Origin: Anaerolineaceae bacterium UBA2260
GTDB taxonomy: Bacteria; Chloroflexota; Anaerolineae; Anaerolineales; Anaerolineaceae
Assembly (NCBI GenBank): GCA_002347485.1
Contig: DDXM01000024.1
Span: 1-15,797 of the forward strand
Length of the DNA stretch: 15,797 bases
Reading direction: 5' to 3'
The number at the start of each line of letters is the position of its first letter. Position 1 is the stretch's first letter. Of this stretch, positions 1-7,031 are shown in pieces. The translations under genes were made by a program, and so were the position numbers. Under the pieces are notes generated by a model. That model did no database searches and had not been told where the DNA came from. It was given only the letters and a program-made list of their open reading frames with translations.

Positions 1-32
1 TCACTTTTGAAGTTTTCCTAACAATAGTGTTT

Positions 33-62
33 TTCAAAAACGAGGAAAATATGTGGTAGAAT
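33..62 (+). promoter_or_regulatory. Probable promoter of the rpsF operon (extended -10)
   Basis: TAGAAT at 57-62 is preceded by TG and one base (54-56), which makes an extended -10 element. Only a poor -35 candidate (TTCAAA, 33-38) is visible, 18 bases upstream. Transcription would start near 69, just before the first hairpin of the leader at 72. This is read from sequence only; no start site is known. Confidence 0.5.
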
Positions 63-71
63 AGCAGTTCT

Positions 72-152
72 GGTAGGCAGTACTCGCTGCTACCTTTCCG
101 CTCTTGACTGCGCCAACAGTGTTGTTCGAGGGCTATCCCGAGGAAAGGAGGA
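72..152 (+). promoter_or_regulatory. Probable S6:S18 autoregulatory leader RNA upstream of rpsF
   Basis: The leader can fold into an outer stem of CCUUUCC (93-99) with GGAAAGG (142-148). Inside it is a second stem, CUCUUG (101-106) with CGAGGG (127-132), capped by ACUG/CAGU (107-110 with 117-120). The 3' side between the stems is an unpaired stretch, CUAUCCCGA (133-141), carrying a CCG. The known S6:S18 leader is a hairpin with a CCG in a bulge that the S6-S18 complex binds as it binds 16S rRNA. The outer stem's 3' strand overlaps the Shine-Dalgarno AAGGAGG (145-151), so folding should reduce translation of the operon. A smaller hairpin (72-80 with 87-94) sits just upstream and shares two bases with the outer stem. 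The pairing was found by eye; the family assignment is an inference from structure, CCG position and the downstream genes. Confidence 0.6.
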
Positions 153-158
153 TTCACC

Positions 159-443
159 ATGCGCAAATACGAAGTTGTGCTTATTTTTCACCCTGAACTG
201 GATGAGACCGCACTTAATGACGCACTCGAAAAAGTTAAGGGCTGGATAACCACCGCTGGCGGCACCATTACCAAGCTCGATGTCTGGGGCAAACGCCGTT
301 TAGCCTACGTTATCCGCAAGCAGCGCGACGGGGTTTATTACCTGGTCACCGCTGAGTTTTCGCCCACTTTCGCCAACGAACTCGACCGCAATTTACGCTT
401 CCATGAGCCTGTGATCCGTTACATGATCACCGCGGTAGAGTAA
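159..443 (+). CDS. rpsF: 30S ribosomal protein S6
   Basis: S6 binds 16S rRNA in the platform of the small subunit as a heterodimer with S18, which is encoded two genes downstream. The 94-residue product covers the whole family: the opening MRKYEVVLIFHPELDE, the central WGKRRLAYVIRKQRDGVYYLV core, and the C-terminal strand ending VIRYMITAVE. This is the normal bacterial length, without the acidic C-terminal tail seen in some species. The ATG at 159 has a strong AAGGAGG (145-151) at good spacing, and that site is embedded in the probable S6:S18 leader hairpin. It is the first gene of an rpsF-ssb-rpsR operon, a very common bacterial order, with 35 bases to ssb. The call is secure. Confidence 0.98.
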   Translation: MRKYEVVLIFHPELDETALNDALEKVKGWITTAGGTITKLDVWGKRRLAYVIRKQRDGVYYLVTAEFSPTFANELDRNLRFHEPVIRYMITAVE

Positions 444-478
444 TACGTTCGATCAGAGAATCTTGAAGGAGTTATACA

Positions 479-883
479 ATGGGGCGAGATTTGAATAAAG
501 TAATGATCATCGGACACCTTGGACGCGATCCGGAAATGCGCTTCACGCCATCCGGTCGACCGGTGACAACATTCACAGTTGCTACCAACCGTTCATGGAA
601 CACCGGGGATGGTGAACGCCATTCTGAAACAGAATGGTTCAACGTCGTCGCCTGGGGTAATTTGGCTGAGATCTGCAAGCAGTACCTATCAAAGGGGCAA
701 CAGGTTTATGTTGAAGGACGGCTACAAACACGCCGCTGGGAAGATTCAGAAGGCGCAAAACACAACAATGTTGAGATCGTAGCTTCCGAAATGATGGTAT
801 TGGGCGATAAACGCGATAACTCTCAATCCGGCAACGAACTTCAGGATACAGAATTTCACACGGATGATGACTATCCGTACTAA
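479..883 (+). CDS. ssb: Single-stranded DNA-binding protein SSB
   Basis: SSB coats single-stranded DNA during replication, recombination and repair, and recruits partner proteins through its acidic tail. The protein has 134 residues. An OB fold fills roughly residues 4-108, with the typical N-terminal MIIGHLGRDPEMRFTPSG, the WFNVVAWGNLAE strand and VYVEGRLQTRRWED. After it comes a very short Gln/Asn/acidic linker. The tail ends DDDYPY, a variant of the usual DDDIPF. The linker is much shorter than in E. coli SSB (about 178 residues in total). AAGGAG at 466-471 precedes the ATG. The gene lies between rpsF and rpsR, with rpsR starting 14 bases after its stop, so it should share the leader-controlled transcript. 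Identity is secure. Confidence 0.97.
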   Translation: MGRDLNKVMIIGHLGRDPEMRFTPSGRPVTTFTVATNRSWNTGDGERHSETEWFNVVAWGNLAEICKQYLSKGQQVYVEGRLQTRRWEDSEGAKHNNVEIVASEMMVLGDKRDNSQSGNELQDTEFHTDDDYPY

Positions 884-897
884 TGGAGTAAATAGAA

Positions 898-1182
898 ATG
901 TCAGAAGAAATGACCAATGAAAACGAGCGATTTTCCGGTCCGCGCCGCTTTGTAGCGCGACCTAAGATCTGCCAGTTCTGCGCAGACAAGAATATCAGCA
1001 TCGATTATAAAAGCACCGATATGCTGCGCCGCTTCATCACCGAAGATGGCAAGATCCGCCCAAGAAGGCAGACCGGGACCTGCGCTCTGCATCAGCGCGC
1101 TTTGGCTTCCGCCATTAAACGCGCCCGCCATATTGCCCTTCTCCCCTTCACTGGGGAACGCTGGTCAGACGCCATCCGGTAG
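898..1182 (+). CDS. rpsR: 30S ribosomal protein S18 (zinc-binding type)
   Basis: S18 pairs with S6 in the platform of the 30S subunit. The 94-residue protein carries the family signature from KICQFCADKNISIDYKSTD to the basic, rRNA-binding ALASAIKRARHIALLPF. C25 and C28 (CxxC), C62 and H65 look like a zinc site; some bacteria keep these ligands and others have lost them. A short disordered N-terminus (about 20 residues) precedes the core. GGAG at 885-888 lies nine bases before the ATG; an ATG at 910 (Met5) is a weaker alternative. It follows ssb closely, in the standard rpsF-ssb-rpsR order. The expected next gene, rplI, is absent. A 14-base palindrome spans the stop codon (see 1176-1244). Confidence 0.98.
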   Translation: MSEEMTNENERFSGPRRFVARPKICQFCADKNISIDYKSTDMLRRFITEDGKIRPRRQTGTCALHQRALASAIKRARHIALLPFTGERWSDAIR

Positions 1183-1244
1183 AACGTTCTACTATACCGG
1201 AAATAAACCAGATAGGCATTATCCGGAAGGATAATTGGCCAATT
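1176..1244 (+). repeat. Cluster of three palindromes between rpsR and the foldase gene
   Basis: Three inverted repeats lie close together. GTAGAACGTTCTAC (1179-1192) is a perfect 14-base palindrome covering the rpsR stop codon; it sits inside a weaker CCGGTA/TACCGG pairing (1176-1181 with 1195-1200). ATTATCC and GGATAAT (1218-1224 and 1229-1235) pair around a GGAA loop, which fits the stable GNRA tetraloop class. AATTGGCCAATT (1233-1244) is a perfect 12-base palindrome. None is followed by a T-tract, so these do not look like an intrinsic terminator. They could be an RNA processing or attenuation site between the ribosomal genes and the foldase, or protein-binding dyads. The role is unknown. 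Confidence 0.45.
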
Positions 1245-1264
1245 GAATCCATTCGAGGGAAAAG

Positions 1265-2584
1265 ATGGCAAAAGAAAAAGAGATCAATGTACCAAAGCCG
1301 GCATCCAAGAAACATGAAGCCCGGCTGGCAAGGGAGCGTCGTCAAAAGAAGCTCGTGACCGGAATCGTTATCGGTGTTCTGGTTGTCGTCGTCCTGCTCA
1401 TCGGTTTTGGCTTACTATACGATACCGTTATCAAGGCTAATCGAGTTGTGGCGCAGGTCGGAGATACCAAAATTACAGCCGAACAATTCGAGAAGCGCGT
1501 GCAGTATGAACGGTTATCCTATGTGGATACCTTCTCCAGCTATTCAGCTTCTGGATACGCTTCCTTTTTCCAGTCCTACCTGCTTGAAATGCAAAACGCC
1601 CTGGATAATTACATCCAGTTCGGCAGCGACGTGCTGGACAGAATGATCAACGAAGCAGTCGTGGCAGCAAAAGCCGAGGAGTTGGGAATCACAGTTTCCG
1701 AAGAGGAAATCGACAAGGAACTTGAGCGTGGTTTTGGTTTCTTCCCGGATGGAACGCCAATCCCGACTCCGACAGTGGAATTTACCTTCCGACCGACCTC
1801 CACGCTATCCGCTCAGCAATTAGCGATCGTTACCATAACCCCCACCCCATCACCCATACCGACCGAAACCCTGGAACCCACCGCAACTGCTGAATCAACC
1901 ACAGAAGCTACCGCCACAACCGAACCAACAGTGGAAGCCACAGTGGAACCAACCGCAACCTCAATCCCACCCACTGCGACACCGTATACACGGGAAGGAT
2001 TTGAATCGCTGTACGATCAGATGCTGTCGAACATTAACGCGCAATTCGATTACACTGAAGCGGATTTCCGTGAGTACGTGAGAGCCTTGTTATTGAATCA
2101 GAAAGTCTTTGATTACGTGACCAAGGACATCACACGTGAACAGGATATGGTTTGGGCCAGGCACATCCTCGTTGCAACAGAAGAGGAAGCAAACGCTGTA
2201 CTCGACAGGCTCAACGCGGGCGAAGACTTCGGCGTGATCGCCGCGGAAGTATCCATCGATACTTCCAACAGCGCTACCGGCGGCGACCTGGGCTGGTTCA
2301 CCAAGGGACAGATGGTGGTTGAGTTTGAAACCGTCGCCTTTTCACTGAAGATCGGCGAGATCAGCGAACCAGTAGCCACTGAATTTGGATATCACATTAT
2401 CCAGGTTCTGGGTCATGAAACGCGCGAACTTACCGATGAGCAGCTTGACAACTTCAAGAACGTGGCCTACGCCAAGTTCATTGAAGAAGCCAAAGCTGAA
2501 ATGACCATCAAGAAGTTTGACATCTGGGCTGAGATCGTACCCAGCAGCCCAAGCATCCCGGTTGAATACCGGATCACTCAGTAA
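1265..2584 (+). CDS. Membrane-anchored parvulin-type peptidyl-prolyl isomerase (PrsA/SurA-like foldase)
   Basis: The protein probably helps exported proteins fold outside the membrane by cis-trans isomerisation of prolyl bonds. Its 439 residues read as follows: a basic cytoplasmic start (about 1-29, many Lys/Arg), one membrane segment (about 30-52, Val/Leu/Ile-rich), a SurA-N-like helical chaperone region (about 60-160, beginning VAQVGDTKITAEQFEKR), a Thr/Pro/Glu-rich linker (about 165-240), more helical chaperone sequence, and a parvulin domain (about 297-380) with ARHILV, GGDLGWF and FGYHIIQV. There is no lipobox cysteine, so it is anchored by an uncleaved segment, unlike lipoprotein PrsA. 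GAGGGA (1254-1259) precedes the ATG. It follows rpsR by 82 bases that contain palindromes and no obvious terminator, so co-transcription is possible. Family call is secure; substrate is unknown. Confidence 0.9.
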   Translation: MAKEKEINVPKPASKKHEARLARERRQKKLVTGIVIGVLVVVVLLIGFGLLYDTVIKANRVVAQVGDTKITAEQFEKRVQYERLSYVDTFSSYSASGYASFFQSYLLEMQNALDNYIQFGSDVLDRMINEAVVAAKAEELGITVSEEEIDKELERGFGFFPDGTPIPTPTVEFTFRPTSTLSAQQLAIVTITPTPSPIPTETLEPTATAESTTEATATTEPTVEATVEPTATSIPPTATPYTREGFESLYDQMLSNINAQFDYTEADFREYVRALLLNQKVFDYVTKDITREQDMVWARHILVATEEEANAVLDRLNAGEDFGVIAAEVSIDTSNSATGGDLGWFTKGQMVVEFETVAFSLKIGEISEPVATEFGYHIIQVLGHETRELTDEQLDNFKNVAYAKFIEEAKAEMTIKKFDIWAEIVPSSPSIPVEYRITQ

Positions 2585-2589
2585 CACAT

Positions 2590-2623
2590 AAAAAAGCTGC
2601 GGAGACGATCCGCAGCTTTCTTT
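2590..2623. terminator. Bidirectional intrinsic terminator between the foldase gene and smc
   Basis: AAAGCTGCGGA (2593-2603) and TCCGCAGCTTT (2609-2619) form a perfect 11-base-pair stem with a five-base loop. On the - strand it is followed by six T (complement of 2595-2590), and on the + strand by TTTCTTT (2617-2623). It lies directly between the convergent stops at 2584 and 2634, so it should end both the rpsF operon and the smc operon. Confidence 0.88.
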
Positions 2624-2633
2624 CACTTATTCC

Positions 2634-5600
2634 TTACCTTACCATTTCATCACTCACCTCATCCAGGCGCAGGCTGATGACCTGGCTGGCGGAGTCGCGC
2701 CCCATTGTGACCCCGTAGATCACATCCGCCACCTGGACGGTATTACGATTATGCGTGATGACAATAAATTGCGTGGTCTGGCTTAAATCACGCAGCAGCT
2801 CGGTGAAGCGGCCAACATTGGCTTCGTCAAGCATGGCATCCACTTCATCGAGGATGCAGAAGGGGGTCGGGGAAACCCGCAAGAGCGAAAACACCAGCGC
2901 TACCGCAGTAAGAGACCTTTCACCACCTGAAAGCAGCGATAATCCCCGCTCACGCCTTCCCGGCAGCCTGGCTTCGATATCGATGCCTGTTTCTGTCGGG
3001 TTGTCTGCGTCGGTCATTACCAGGCGCGCTGACCCGCCACCAAACAACCGCGAGAACATTTCCTTGAATTCAGCCGCCACGGCGTTGAATGTGGTGCGGA
3101 ATTGTTTGTTCATCAATTCATCAAGCTCGGTGATGATCTGGCGCAGGTCGGTATCGGCTTTCTGCAAATCGTTCAGTTGTGTAGAAAGAAAGCCGTGCCG
3201 CTCCTTGACCTCTAGGTATTCATTGTGCGCGTCGGGGTTGATTGCTCCCATGCGCCTGAGCAATGCGCGTTGCCGGTTGATCGATTCTTCGAGTCCCTTC
3301 GGCAGTTCGGTCAGGCTGGTGAGCTGCCCGACTCCATCCAGCGGCAGCGGGGTTGGACCGGTGACGTCGTCTGAGTATTCCAAGGCAATCAAACCGAAAT
3401 CCTCTTCGATTCGATGCCGCAGGTTATCCAGCGCTTCGCGGCTGCGCCCTAACTCAAGCTGCGCCTGGGTATAGACGCGGTCCGCGTTGGCTTCTGACTG
3501 TTGAGCGATCGAATACTCGTGCTGTAATTTTGAATATTCCGCTTCAAGCGCAGTCAACTCGGTCTCAGCCGGGTCGATCTTCTGGCGGGCTGTAAGGATT
3601 TGCGAGTTTACGGTTTCTTCTTCGGATGTGGTAGCCGTTTTCGCGGTTTCAGTTTCTACGCGCAGCGTATTCAAATCTTCCAGACGCTTGCGTGTTTGCT
3701 CCACCAGCGCGCTGTTCTGGTTGATCGTGCTCTCGAATTCACGATAACGGGCGTCGGTTTCCTTTAACGCTCGTTCAGAAATCGCCAGCGTCGTATTCCA
3801 ATGCACAAGCTGGCTTTGAATCTCTTCAATCGGCACCGCTCTTAACGCCGTGATGGAAGCCTGGATCGTTTGATTTAGTGAGGTGATTTCCTGGTAATTC
3901 TTATCAATATCGATCTGCGCTTCGCGGATCTCAGTCTCCGCTTTGCCCACCTGGCTGGTTAAGGTGTTGATCTGTGTATTCTGCCACTCGAGCTGCTGGG
4001 TTAATTGAGCTGCTTCGCGATCAGCAGCAGAAAAACCCTGGTTAGCCTGCTGAAGCCTGGATTGGGCTTCACGGGCTTCACTTTCCAGTTCTTTCCTGCG
4101 TTTGGAGACGTTACCCAGTTCTTCGCGGATTTTCGTGATCTCGAGTTGCTTGGCGCTGCGCTGCTGCTCCAATTGACCCACCCGGTCTTCCAATCCCTTC
4201 TTTTCCCGCGGTCGGCTGATCACGGCTGACCGGTTCTCTTTTCCGGCGATGATAACGCCATTCCCGGTAAACACTTCGCCTTTGAGGGTCACTGCCTTCC
4301 CTAATACTGGCAGGTCCATTGCGATCTTGCGCGCCGTGCTGCGGTCTTTTACGATCAACACCTGCCCGAGCAGAAAGTTGATCAGTTTCTGCGAGCTGCC
4401 GGTTACTTTGACCAGGTCAGATGCGACCCCAAGTACGTTGCTACCCGTGATGGGTTTAATTTTTTCGTTGGCGCGTGCCAACTCGGAAGGGATCAACATC
4501 GCCCTGCCGGCGGCATCAGATTCCAGAAAGGATAAGATAGTTTCTGTGTCAGTATCTGAGTCGTACAACAACGCATCAAGCTGGTCTCCCAGCGCAGCGC
4601 TGATGGCAGTCTCAAGTTCCTGGGGCACCTCCAGGTAACTGCTCACCGAGCGCAGTCTCCCGCTGATCCTCCCAAGTGAAACCGCGGAGAGAAGGCTTTT
4701 AGCTCCATCCCCCATCCCAGAAAACGCCTGCTCAGCCTGTCTGAGCACTTCAAGTTGCGCGTTGCTCCGGGCAAGATCCGTTTCGATTCGCGAATTTTCC
4801 TGCCCCAACCGTTTTTCTGTTTCTTCCAGTTTCGCAGCCTGTTCCTTCACCGACTGCAATTGTTCTTCCAGTTTCCTGCTCTGGGCATCAAGTTCCTGAC
4901 GCCTGGACTTAGCTTCTTCAAGAGATTTCTGCGCCTTCTCCAAGGCAGAGCGATTTTTTTCGATTCCCTCAACAAGGTTGGCGCGGCTGTTGGTAAATGA
5001 TTCAATGCGGTTTTCCAGTTCGCGCTGATGAGCCTTCAGTTGCACCTGGCGAGTTTCAAGCGCTACCAACTTATTGCGCGATTGGCGCAGGGTCGTTTCC
5101 AGTTTCTCTCTTTCCTCTTTCCGTTGTTTGAAAGAAGCCTGCACAGACTCAAGTTGCTCCCGGCACTCAGCAAGTTCCTGGTTTACTTTATCTTTCTCCG
5201 CCTGGAGGTCTTGCAATTTTTGCTGGTAAGCAATCGCCGTTTCTTCACCTCGAACCAGGTCACTCTTTAACGATGTTTCCTGTAAATTGAAAGACCGCAA
5301 ACGCTCTTCCAGCACTGCGACCTCTCGGTTTATTTTTTCGCGCTGCCGATGAAAATCCGCGGATTCCTTGTGCCACTCATTCAACCGCCCCCTCAGCTCC
5401 TGCAGCTTGATGCGCACTTCATCGACCTTTGTTTCGATCTCGGTACGGCGCAGACGGGCGGTAGAAACTTTTTCTTCCTGATTTTTCAGTATTTCGCGAT
5501 TGCGTAAAAGTTCCTTTTGGGAGTTTTGCCAGTGGTACCCATACCAGTCTTTTAACAGCACCTGGAGGTCGGTTTTTATCCGTTCGTATTCCTCGACACG

Positions 5601-6236
5601 CTTCGCTTGGCGTTCGAGACTGCGCAGCCGGGGTTCTAACTCACCAAGAATGTCTGTGACGCGCTCGAGGTTGCGCCGCGTATTGTCCAACCGGCTTAAT
5701 GCTTCTTCTCGCCTGGATCGGAATAGGCCGATCCCGGCTGCCTCCTCAAAGAAGCGCCGGCGTTCCTCAGGGCGCAATGATAATGCCGCGTCCACCAGGC
5801 CTTGGCCAATAATGGTGTATGTGCGTTCAGCCAGACCTGATTGCGCCAGCAGTTCGGAAATATCTTTAAGGCGCACGCGTTGCTTATTCAACAAATATTC
5901 GTTGCTGCCATCCCGGTAAGCACGCCGGGAGATCGCGACCTCTGAAAAGTCCACCGGCAGCCAGCTCTCTTCGTTGTCAAAAAGGATGGTGGCAGAAGCC
6001 ATACCCGCCTTGGGACGCTGGTCGGAGCCCAGGAAAATCATGTCCTCAGTCTTCTTGCCGCGTAACAGGCTGTAGGATTGCTCTCCCAGCACCCAGCGAA
6101 TGGCATCCGCAATATTCGATTTTCCAGAACCATTAGGACCTACAATTGCCGTGATATTACCGGGAAATTCAAAAAGCGACCTACCCGCAAAAGTTTTATA
6201 ACCGTGCAATTCAAGCGATTTTAATCTCGGCTTCAT
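2634..6236 (-). CDS. smc: Chromosome partition/condensin ATPase SMC
   Basis: SMC dimers, closed by ScpA and ScpB, extrude and compact DNA loops so that sister chromosomes can separate. The whole architecture is visible: an N-terminal head with Walker A GPNGSGKSN near residue 35, a first coiled coil (about 160-510), a hinge (about 515-665, including ELETAISAALGDQLDALL and the Gly-rich GEVFTGNGVIIAGK), a second coiled coil, and the C-terminal head with signature LSGGERSLTAVAL (about 1100) and Walker B FCILDEVDAMLDEAN (about 1125-1140). At 1200 residues it is full length. I chose the ATG at 6236, whose ATGA overlaps the rnc stop as in translational coupling. An in-frame ATG at 6254 would add six residues (1206 in all); neither has a clear Shine-Dalgarno. 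It is the last gene of the - strand operon; its kleisin gene scpA is divergent at 8225. Confidence 0.97.
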   Translation of the reverse strand: MKPRLKSLELHGYKTFAGRSLFEFPGNITAIVGPNGSGKSNIADAIRWVLGEQSYSLLRGKKTEDMIFLGSDQRPKAGMASATILFDNEESWLPVDFSEVAISRRAYRDGSNEYLLNKQRVRLKDISELLAQSGLAERTYTIIGQGLVDAALSLRPEERRRFFEEAAGIGLFRSRREEALSRLDNTRRNLERVTDILGELEPRLRSLERQAKRVEEYERIKTDLQVLLKDWYGYHWQNSQKELLRNREILKNQEEKVSTARLRRTEIETKVDEVRIKLQELRGRLNEWHKESADFHRQREKINREVAVLEERLRSFNLQETSLKSDLVRGEETAIAYQQKLQDLQAEKDKVNQELAECREQLESVQASFKQRKEEREKLETTLRQSRNKLVALETRQVQLKAHQRELENRIESFTNSRANLVEGIEKNRSALEKAQKSLEEAKSRRQELDAQSRKLEEQLQSVKEQAAKLEETEKRLGQENSRIETDLARSNAQLEVLRQAEQAFSGMGDGAKSLLSAVSLGRISGRLRSVSSYLEVPQELETAISAALGDQLDALLYDSDTDTETILSFLESDAAGRAMLIPSELARANEKIKPITGSNVLGVASDLVKVTGSSQKLINFLLGQVLIVKDRSTARKIAMDLPVLGKAVTLKGEVFTGNGVIIAGKENRSAVISRPREKKGLEDRVGQLEQQRSAKQLEITKIREELGNVSKRRKELESEAREAQSRLQQANQGFSAADREAAQLTQQLEWQNTQINTLTSQVGKAETEIREAQIDIDKNYQEITSLNQTIQASITALRAVPIEEIQSQLVHWNTTLAISERALKETDARYREFESTINQNSALVEQTRKRLEDLNTLRVETETAKTATTSEEETVNSQILTARQKIDPAETELTALEAEYSKLQHEYSIAQQSEANADRVYTQAQLELGRSREALDNLRHRIEEDFGLIALEYSDDVTGPTPLPLDGVGQLTSLTELPKGLEESINRQRALLRRMGAINPDAHNEYLEVKERHGFLSTQLNDLQKADTDLRQIITELDELMNKQFRTTFNAVAAEFKEMFSRLFGGGSARLVMTDADNPTETGIDIEARLPGRRERGLSLLSGGERSLTAVALVFSLLRVSPTPFCILDEVDAMLDEANVGRFTELLRDLSQTTQFIVITHNRNTVQVADVIYGVTMGRDSASQVISLRLDEVSDEMVR

Positions 6237-6970
6237 TCGGAAGTTGTTTCCCATTCATCGATGTGGAGTAGTTCGATCGCCGCCGCAGCAGCTTGTTTAG
6301 TGGCAGCCTGCTTGCTGGAACCGATACCGGAGCCGCAAACCTTTCCGTTTATATAAACATCCACCTCAAAGGATTTGGAATGGTCCGGACCGGAAGTACT
6401 GCGCGTGGTGTAGACCGGCGCTGGATAACCATTCCCCTGCGCCCATTCCTGAAGTTTGCTTTTCGGGTCTTCATCCTTGTGGTTGAGCAGGATATCATCT
6501 GCCGCTTCCTCGAGCATCGGGTCGAGGAATATCCTCACGCCCTCGATATCCTGGTCCAGGTACAAAGCGCCTATCACCGCTTCGAATGTGTCGCACAGTA
6601 GCCCCAGGCGGTTGAAACCTCCCGCCTGGATCTCTCCCCTGCCCAGGCGCATCGCCCGGCCTAAACCGAGTTGAGCGGCAAAGGTAGCCAATTGCTCCGT
6701 GTGCACCAGGGCTGAGCGCATGCGCGTCAGATCGCCTTCGGGCATCTCTGGGTAGCGGTTGTATAACCAGGCGCCTACCACAAAGTCCAGCACCGCGTCC
6801 CCCAGGAATTCCAGTCTTTCATTATCCTCCAGTGCTTCCGGGTGTTCATTCAGGTAGGAACGATGCGTGAGAGCGCGGCTGAGCAGCAGAATATCCGTCA
6901 TGTGCGGCAGAATTCGCGCGGCCAGTTCAGCCGGTGATTCCGTTTCGTGTTTGATATTTGGATTATCCAA
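6233..6970 (-). CDS. rnc: Ribonuclease III
   Basis: RNase III cuts double-stranded RNA during rRNA and mRNA processing. The catalytic domain holds NERLEFLGDAVLDF and CDTFEAVIGALYLD. In the 245-residue form the conserved acidic residues are E51, E54, D58, D127 and E130, matching the metal-binding set of E. coli RNase III. A double-stranded RNA-binding domain follows (about 168-238: DPKSKLQEWAQ to SKQAATKQAAAAAIELL). I chose the TTG at 6970 because GGGGAG (6983-6978) lies seven bases upstream and the product has the normal family length. The frame is open further, and a TTG at 7030 would give 265 residues with an odd N-terminus and no spaced ribosome site. The gene sits between a threonine-synthase-like gene and smc; rnc next to smc is also seen in Firmicutes. 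Confidence 0.95.
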   Translation of the reverse strand: MDNPNIKHETESPAELAARILPHMTDILLLSRALTHRSYLNEHPEALEDNERLEFLGDAVLDFVVGAWLYNRYPEMPEGDLTRMRSALVHTEQLATFAAQLGLGRAMRLGRGEIQAGGFNRLGLLCDTFEAVIGALYLDQDIEGVRIFLDPMLEEAADDILLNHKDEDPKSKLQEWAQGNGYPAPVYTTRSTSGPDHSKSFEVDVYINGKVCGSGIGSSKQAATKQAAAAAIELLHIDEWETTSE

Positions 6971-7031
6971 GGAGATTCTCCCCGAATAAGGAGAGCGCCA
7001 ACCTCCCTGACCAGGGAAGCTCGCGGTCAAA

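Noticed and set aside
639..1001. 120-codon open frame on - across ssb and rpsR
   Set aside because: Both strongly conserved + strand genes cover it and no promoter or ribosome site supports it.
1230..1235. GATAAT as the -10 of a foldase promoter
   Set aside because: There is no -35 or TG extension at the right place, and the hexamer is already part of the GNRA-loop hairpin.
1759..1985. Repetitive Thr/Pro-coding DNA as a tandem repeat or CRISPR-like array
   Set aside because: There is no fixed repeat unit or spacer pattern; it is a low-complexity protein linker in a continuous reading frame.
2755..3474. 239-codon open frame on + inside smc
   Set aside because: It is antisense to the conserved C-terminal head of SMC, is Ser/Arg-rich without domain signatures, and has no ribosome site. 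It is a shadow of the smc frame.
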